Shown here in pieces: positions 45,121 through 47,536 of a stretch of DNA of 47,536 nucleotides. The translations under genes and the position numbers were made by a program. The DNA comes from Gilliamella sp. Pra-s52 (GTDB taxonomy: Bacteria > Pseudomonadota > Gammaproteobacteria > Enterobacterales > Orbaceae). Location: the NCBI RefSeq assembly GCF_009795805.1, contig NZ_WTEY01000015.1, forward strand, positions 1 through 47,536, written 5' to 3'. Every line of letters starts with the position of its first letter. The stretch's first letter is position 1. The notes under the pieces are model-generated. The model was not told where the DNA came from and did no database searches. It saw nothing but the letters and a program-made list of their open reading frames with translations.

Positions 45121-45779
45121 TAACTTTTAACCTCTAAAAGCCCTTGATTTAAATGCAGTATTCGATGGTGTCTGCGACGAATAAGCCCCATATTATGGGT
45201 CGCCATCAAAACCGTTACGCCTGCTTGGTTAAATTCTTCAAAAAGCTTTAAAATATCCTTGGATAGTTTATCATCTAAATTACCTGTAGGTTCATCAGCA
45301 AGTAAAACACTGGGACGATTAACAATAGCTCGCGCTATGCCAACGCGTTGCTGTTCTCCACCTGATAACTGTATAGGATAAAATTTCATTTTATTTAATA
45401 ATCCAACTTTATCCAATGATGCCGAAACACGCCTGCGAATTTCTTCTGCTGATTTACCTAAAATGATTAGTGGGATTGCAACATTATCATAAACAGTATG
45501 ATCCATTAATAATTGATGATCTTGAAAAATCATCCCAATTGTGCGACGTAAAAACGGCATTTCATGCCTACTTAATCCCGAAACATCAACGCCATTTAAT
45601 AACACTTTTCCATCATTAGCTTTTTCTAAACCACAAATCAATCGCATTAAAGTGCTTTTACCAGCACCAGAATGTCCTGTTAAAAAGGCCATTTCTCCCG
45701 GTAATAACGTAAAGTTTATATTTTGTAATGCCGATTTTCCGCCAGAATAAACTTTACTTACACGTTGAAATTGGATCAT
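45120..45779 (-). CDS. ftsE: Cell-division ABC transporter ATP-binding protein FtsE
   Basis: A 219-residue ATPase. Walker A is GHSGAGKST (about 36-44), the Q-loop IGMIFQDHQLL, signature LSGGEQQRVGIARAI, Walker B VLLADEPTGNLD, and MATHNMGL. It binds FtsX at the septum. The start lies nine bases downstream of the ftsY stop and the stop overlaps ftsX, so ftsY-ftsE-ftsX is one operon. Confidence 0.97.
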   Translation of the reverse strand: MIQFQRVSKVYSGGKSALQNINFTLLPGEMAFLTGHSGAGKSTLMRLICGLEKANDGKVLLNGVDVSGLSRHEMPFLRRTIGMIFQDHQLLMDHTVYDNVAIPLIILGKSAEEIRRRVSASLDKVGLLNKMKFYPIQLSGGEQQRVGIARAIVNRPSVLLADEPTGNLDDKLSKDILKLFEEFNQAGVTVLMATHNMGLIRRRHHRILHLNQGLLEVKS

Positions 45780-45788
45780 GATTTCTCT

Positions 45789-46727
45789 CTATTCATCTGC
45801 TTGATCAAACAAAGCATTAATAAAATCATCTGCAACAAAAGGTCTTAAATCATCAATTTTTTCACCCACACCAATATAACGTATAGGAATACTAAACTGA
45901 TCTGCAATACTAAAAATAATTCCACCTTTTGCAGTACCATCTAGTTTAGTTAATGTCATGCCAGTAACGCCAATAGCTTCATTAAAAAGTTTGGTTTGAC
46001 TAATTGCATTTTGACCTGTGCCTGCATCAATCGTTAACATAATTTCATGTGGTGCCGTTTCATCTTGCTTTTTGATGACTCGTACTATTTTTTTCAGCTC
46101 GTCCATTAAATGAGATTTGTTTTGTAAACGACCAGCAGTATCAGCAATTAATACATCTATTTTCTTGGCTTTTGCTGCCTGTACTGCGTCAAAGATGACA
46201 GATGCTGAATCAGCATTGGTATGTTGTGCAATAACTGGAATGTTATTACGCTCTCCCCAAACTTGTAACTGTTCAACAGCCGCTGCACGAAAGGTATCAC
46301 CAGCAGCAAGCATAACTGATTTGCCTTGTTGTTGAAATTGACGGGCTAATTTGCCAATTGTTGTTGTTTTACCTACGCCATTAACGCCTACCATTAAGAT
46401 AACAAAAGGACTGTGGCTATTAATATCAAGCGGTTTATCTACGCCACTTAAAATTGAGTTCATTTCTTGTTTTAAAAGCTCATGTAATGCATCGGCATCT
46501 TTCAGTTCTTTTCTTGAGGCTTGTTTTGTTAAACTATCTATAATTCTTTGTGTTGTATCAAAGCCTACATCAGCAATAAGCAATTGTTCTTCTAGTTCTT
46601 CAAATAGGGCTTGATCAATCTTTTTGCCTTTAAATAAACTAAGAAAACCAGATCCAATATTTTGTTTAGTCTTAAAAAGACCTTTTTTTAAGCGAGAGAA
46701 AAATCCTTCTTTTTTTTGTTCAAACAT
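45789..46727 (-). CDS. ftsY: Signal recognition particle receptor FtsY (short form)
   Basis: A 312-residue SRP GTPase. The N-domain (about 35-95) is followed by G1 GVNGVGKTT (114-122), the insertion DTFRAAAVEQL, G3 DTAGRLQNK, and G4 TKLDGTAKGG. It docks ribosome-SRP complexes at the membrane for inserting proteins. E. coli FtsY is 497 residues because of an acidic A domain, which is almost absent here; only about 35 basic residues, with an amphipathic FFSRLKKGLFKT, precede the N domain. Short FtsY versions are active in other bacteria. Confidence 0.95.
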   Translation of the reverse strand: MFEQKKEGFFSRLKKGLFKTKQNIGSGFLSLFKGKKIDQALFEELEEQLLIADVGFDTTQRIIDSLTKQASRKELKDADALHELLKQEMNSILSGVDKPLDINSHSPFVILMVGVNGVGKTTTIGKLARQFQQQGKSVMLAAGDTFRAAAVEQLQVWGERNNIPVIAQHTNADSASVIFDAVQAAKAKKIDVLIADTAGRLQNKSHLMDELKKIVRVIKKQDETAPHEIMLTIDAGTGQNAISQTKLFNEAIGVTGMTLTKLDGTAKGGIIFSIADQFSIPIRYIGVGEKIDDLRPFVADDFINALFDQADE

Positions 46728-46833
46728 AAATAATTTACCCTAAGATCATTCCTAATGATCATTCTATCTTATTTTAGAATAAAGCCCAATGCATTCAATA
46801 AAAGAGACTAATATTATTTTTTCAAATCTTTTG

Positions 46834-47397
46834 TTAAAAATAAATATCTTGAGTTGTGATATAGCGCCAATCACTTAATGGTAATTGATGAGTAAATAGA
46901 TTATATTTTCCAATTTGAACTCTAACCAATCTTAAACAAGGAAAACCAACAGCAGCACACATTCGCCTAACTTGTCGATTTTTTCCTTCTGAGATTGTAA
47001 TGCTAATCCATGAAGTAGGTACTGTTTTGCGTTCTCTAATAGGAGGGATTCTTTCCCATAGTTCTTTTGGGTCATCAAGAAAATTTACTATAGCTGGCGC
47101 TGTGTGAAATTCTTTTAATTGTACGCCTTTTCTTAGTCTATTTATAGCTTGTTGGTTGATAATACCTTCAACTTGTACCCAATAAGTTTTAGGTAATTTA
47201 AATTTTGGTGAGCTGATTTTGGACTGTAATTTTCCATTATTCGTTAATAATAATAATCCTTCGCTATCAGTATCCAAACGTCCAGCAGGATAAAAATTAG
47301 GTAATTGTATAAAATCTTTTAATGTCTGATATTTTTCATGCGGTGAAAATTGAGTTATGACATTAAATGGTTTATTGAAAGCTATTAAAGTATTCAT
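46834..47397 (-). CDS. rluE: 23S rRNA pseudouridine synthase RluE
   Basis: A 187-residue RsuA/RluE-family enzyme without an S4 domain. The catalytic Asp42 lies in PAGRLDTDSEGLLLLTNNG. LPKTYWVQVEGI and NPPIRERK-like text (IPPIRERKTVPTSWISITISEGKNRQVRRM) match E. coli RluE, which makes pseudouridine 2457 in 23S rRNA. Its place next to an rRNA operon is coincidental or convenient; the functions are related but no operon is implied. The start ATG at 47397 lies about 40 bases after the rRNA terminator. Confidence 0.92.
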   Translation of the reverse strand: MNTLIAFNKPFNVITQFSPHEKYQTLKDFIQLPNFYPAGRLDTDSEGLLLLTNNGKLQSKISSPKFKLPKTYWVQVEGIINQQAINRLRKGVQLKEFHTAPAIVNFLDDPKELWERIPPIRERKTVPTSWISITISEGKNRQVRRMCAAVGFPCLRLVRVQIGKYNLFTHQLPLSDWRYITTQDIYF

Positions 47398-47433
47398 TTA
47401 CCAATCTATATTAATCAATTAAAACCCCAGAAA

Positions 47434-47462
47434 GCAAAAAAGCCCAGCATCACTGCTGGGCT
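47434..47462 (-). terminator. rRNA operon terminator after the 5S gene
   Basis: On the minus strand GCCCAGCAGTGATGCTGGGC folds into a strong hairpin and is followed by TTTTTT. It lies about 12 bases after the 5S 3' end. Confidence 0.93.
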
Positions 47463-47473
47463 CATCTATTTAA

Positions 47474-47536
47474 AAGTCTGGCGGCACCCTACTCTCACAT
47501 GGGTAATACCCACACTACCATCGGCACTACGGCGTT
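47474..47536 (-). rRNA. rrf: 5S ribosomal RNA, 3' half (partial)
   Basis: The minus strand reads AACGCCGTAGTGCCGATGGT, then AGTGTGGGTATTACCCATGT and GAGAGTAGGGTGCCGCCAGA, which matches the 3' half of gammaproteobacterial 5S rRNA (E. coli: AACGCCGTAGCGCCGATGGT, then AGTGTGGGG..CCCCATG and CGAGAGTAGGGAACTGCCAGG). The gene starts beyond the right edge of the window. The mature end is placed by analogy at about 47474. Confidence 0.93.

Overview
The window is an AT-rich chromosomal segment of a gammaproteobacterium. Gene content and order (ftsY-ftsE-ftsX-rpoH, ribF-ileS-lspA-ispH, mobA/yihD/dsbA, satP beside dnaK-dnaJ, ydbH-ynbE-ydbL) are enterobacteria-like. The low GC, the absence of some usual neighbours (fkpB, srkA) and the type VI secretion cargo suggest a host-associated member of the Orbales, for example a Gilliamella-like bee-gut symbiont. 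That taxonomic guess is inference, not something read directly.

Bases 1-5000 are an accessory region attached to a type VI secretion (T6SS) spike gene. It opens with the last part of a vgrG. Next comes an apparently intact pair: a cargo protein with a caspase-like His/Cys dyad (332-1336) and, overlapping it by one base, a membrane-anchored protein with a Sel1-like repeat (1336-2493) that I infer to be its immunity protein. After that lies a decayed cell-wall-hydrolase effector (about 2508-4004) with a lost 5' end, an in-frame amber codon and an A8 run that joins it to its own secreted immunity gene (3989-4419). Pieces of an IS3-family element and a displaced, frameshifted effector fragment follow (4457-4954). 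This is the most interesting part of the window.

Bases 5160-13300 (minus strand) carry a nickel/metallophore-type ABC importer: two tandem nikA copies, nikB, nikC, nikD and nikE, then a MATE exporter three bases downstream of nikE. Both nikA genes have the same 19-bp Fur-like palindrome upstream, and a relic of the nikB start sits between the two nikA copies, which records the duplication.

Bases 13650-47400 are mostly housekeeping: dnaJ and dnaK (with a sigma-32-like promoter), acetate transporter satP, asnB, the ydbH-ynbE-ydbL envelope lipid-transport set (with a short YdbH), gltX, polA, folE, ribF-ileS-lspA-ispH, a YfhL-type ferredoxin, macAB, dsbA, yihD, mobA, mobB, mtgA, a cobB-type sirtuin, a second caspase-like but secreted protein, an amino-acid racemase, an HTH/DUF2975 pair, rpoH, ftsX, ftsE, ftsY and rluE. 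The window ends inside a 5S rRNA gene on the minus strand with its rRNA-operon terminator. A dispersed intergenic repeat of about 55-60 bp occurs three times (4995, 13489, 38291), always on the same strand.
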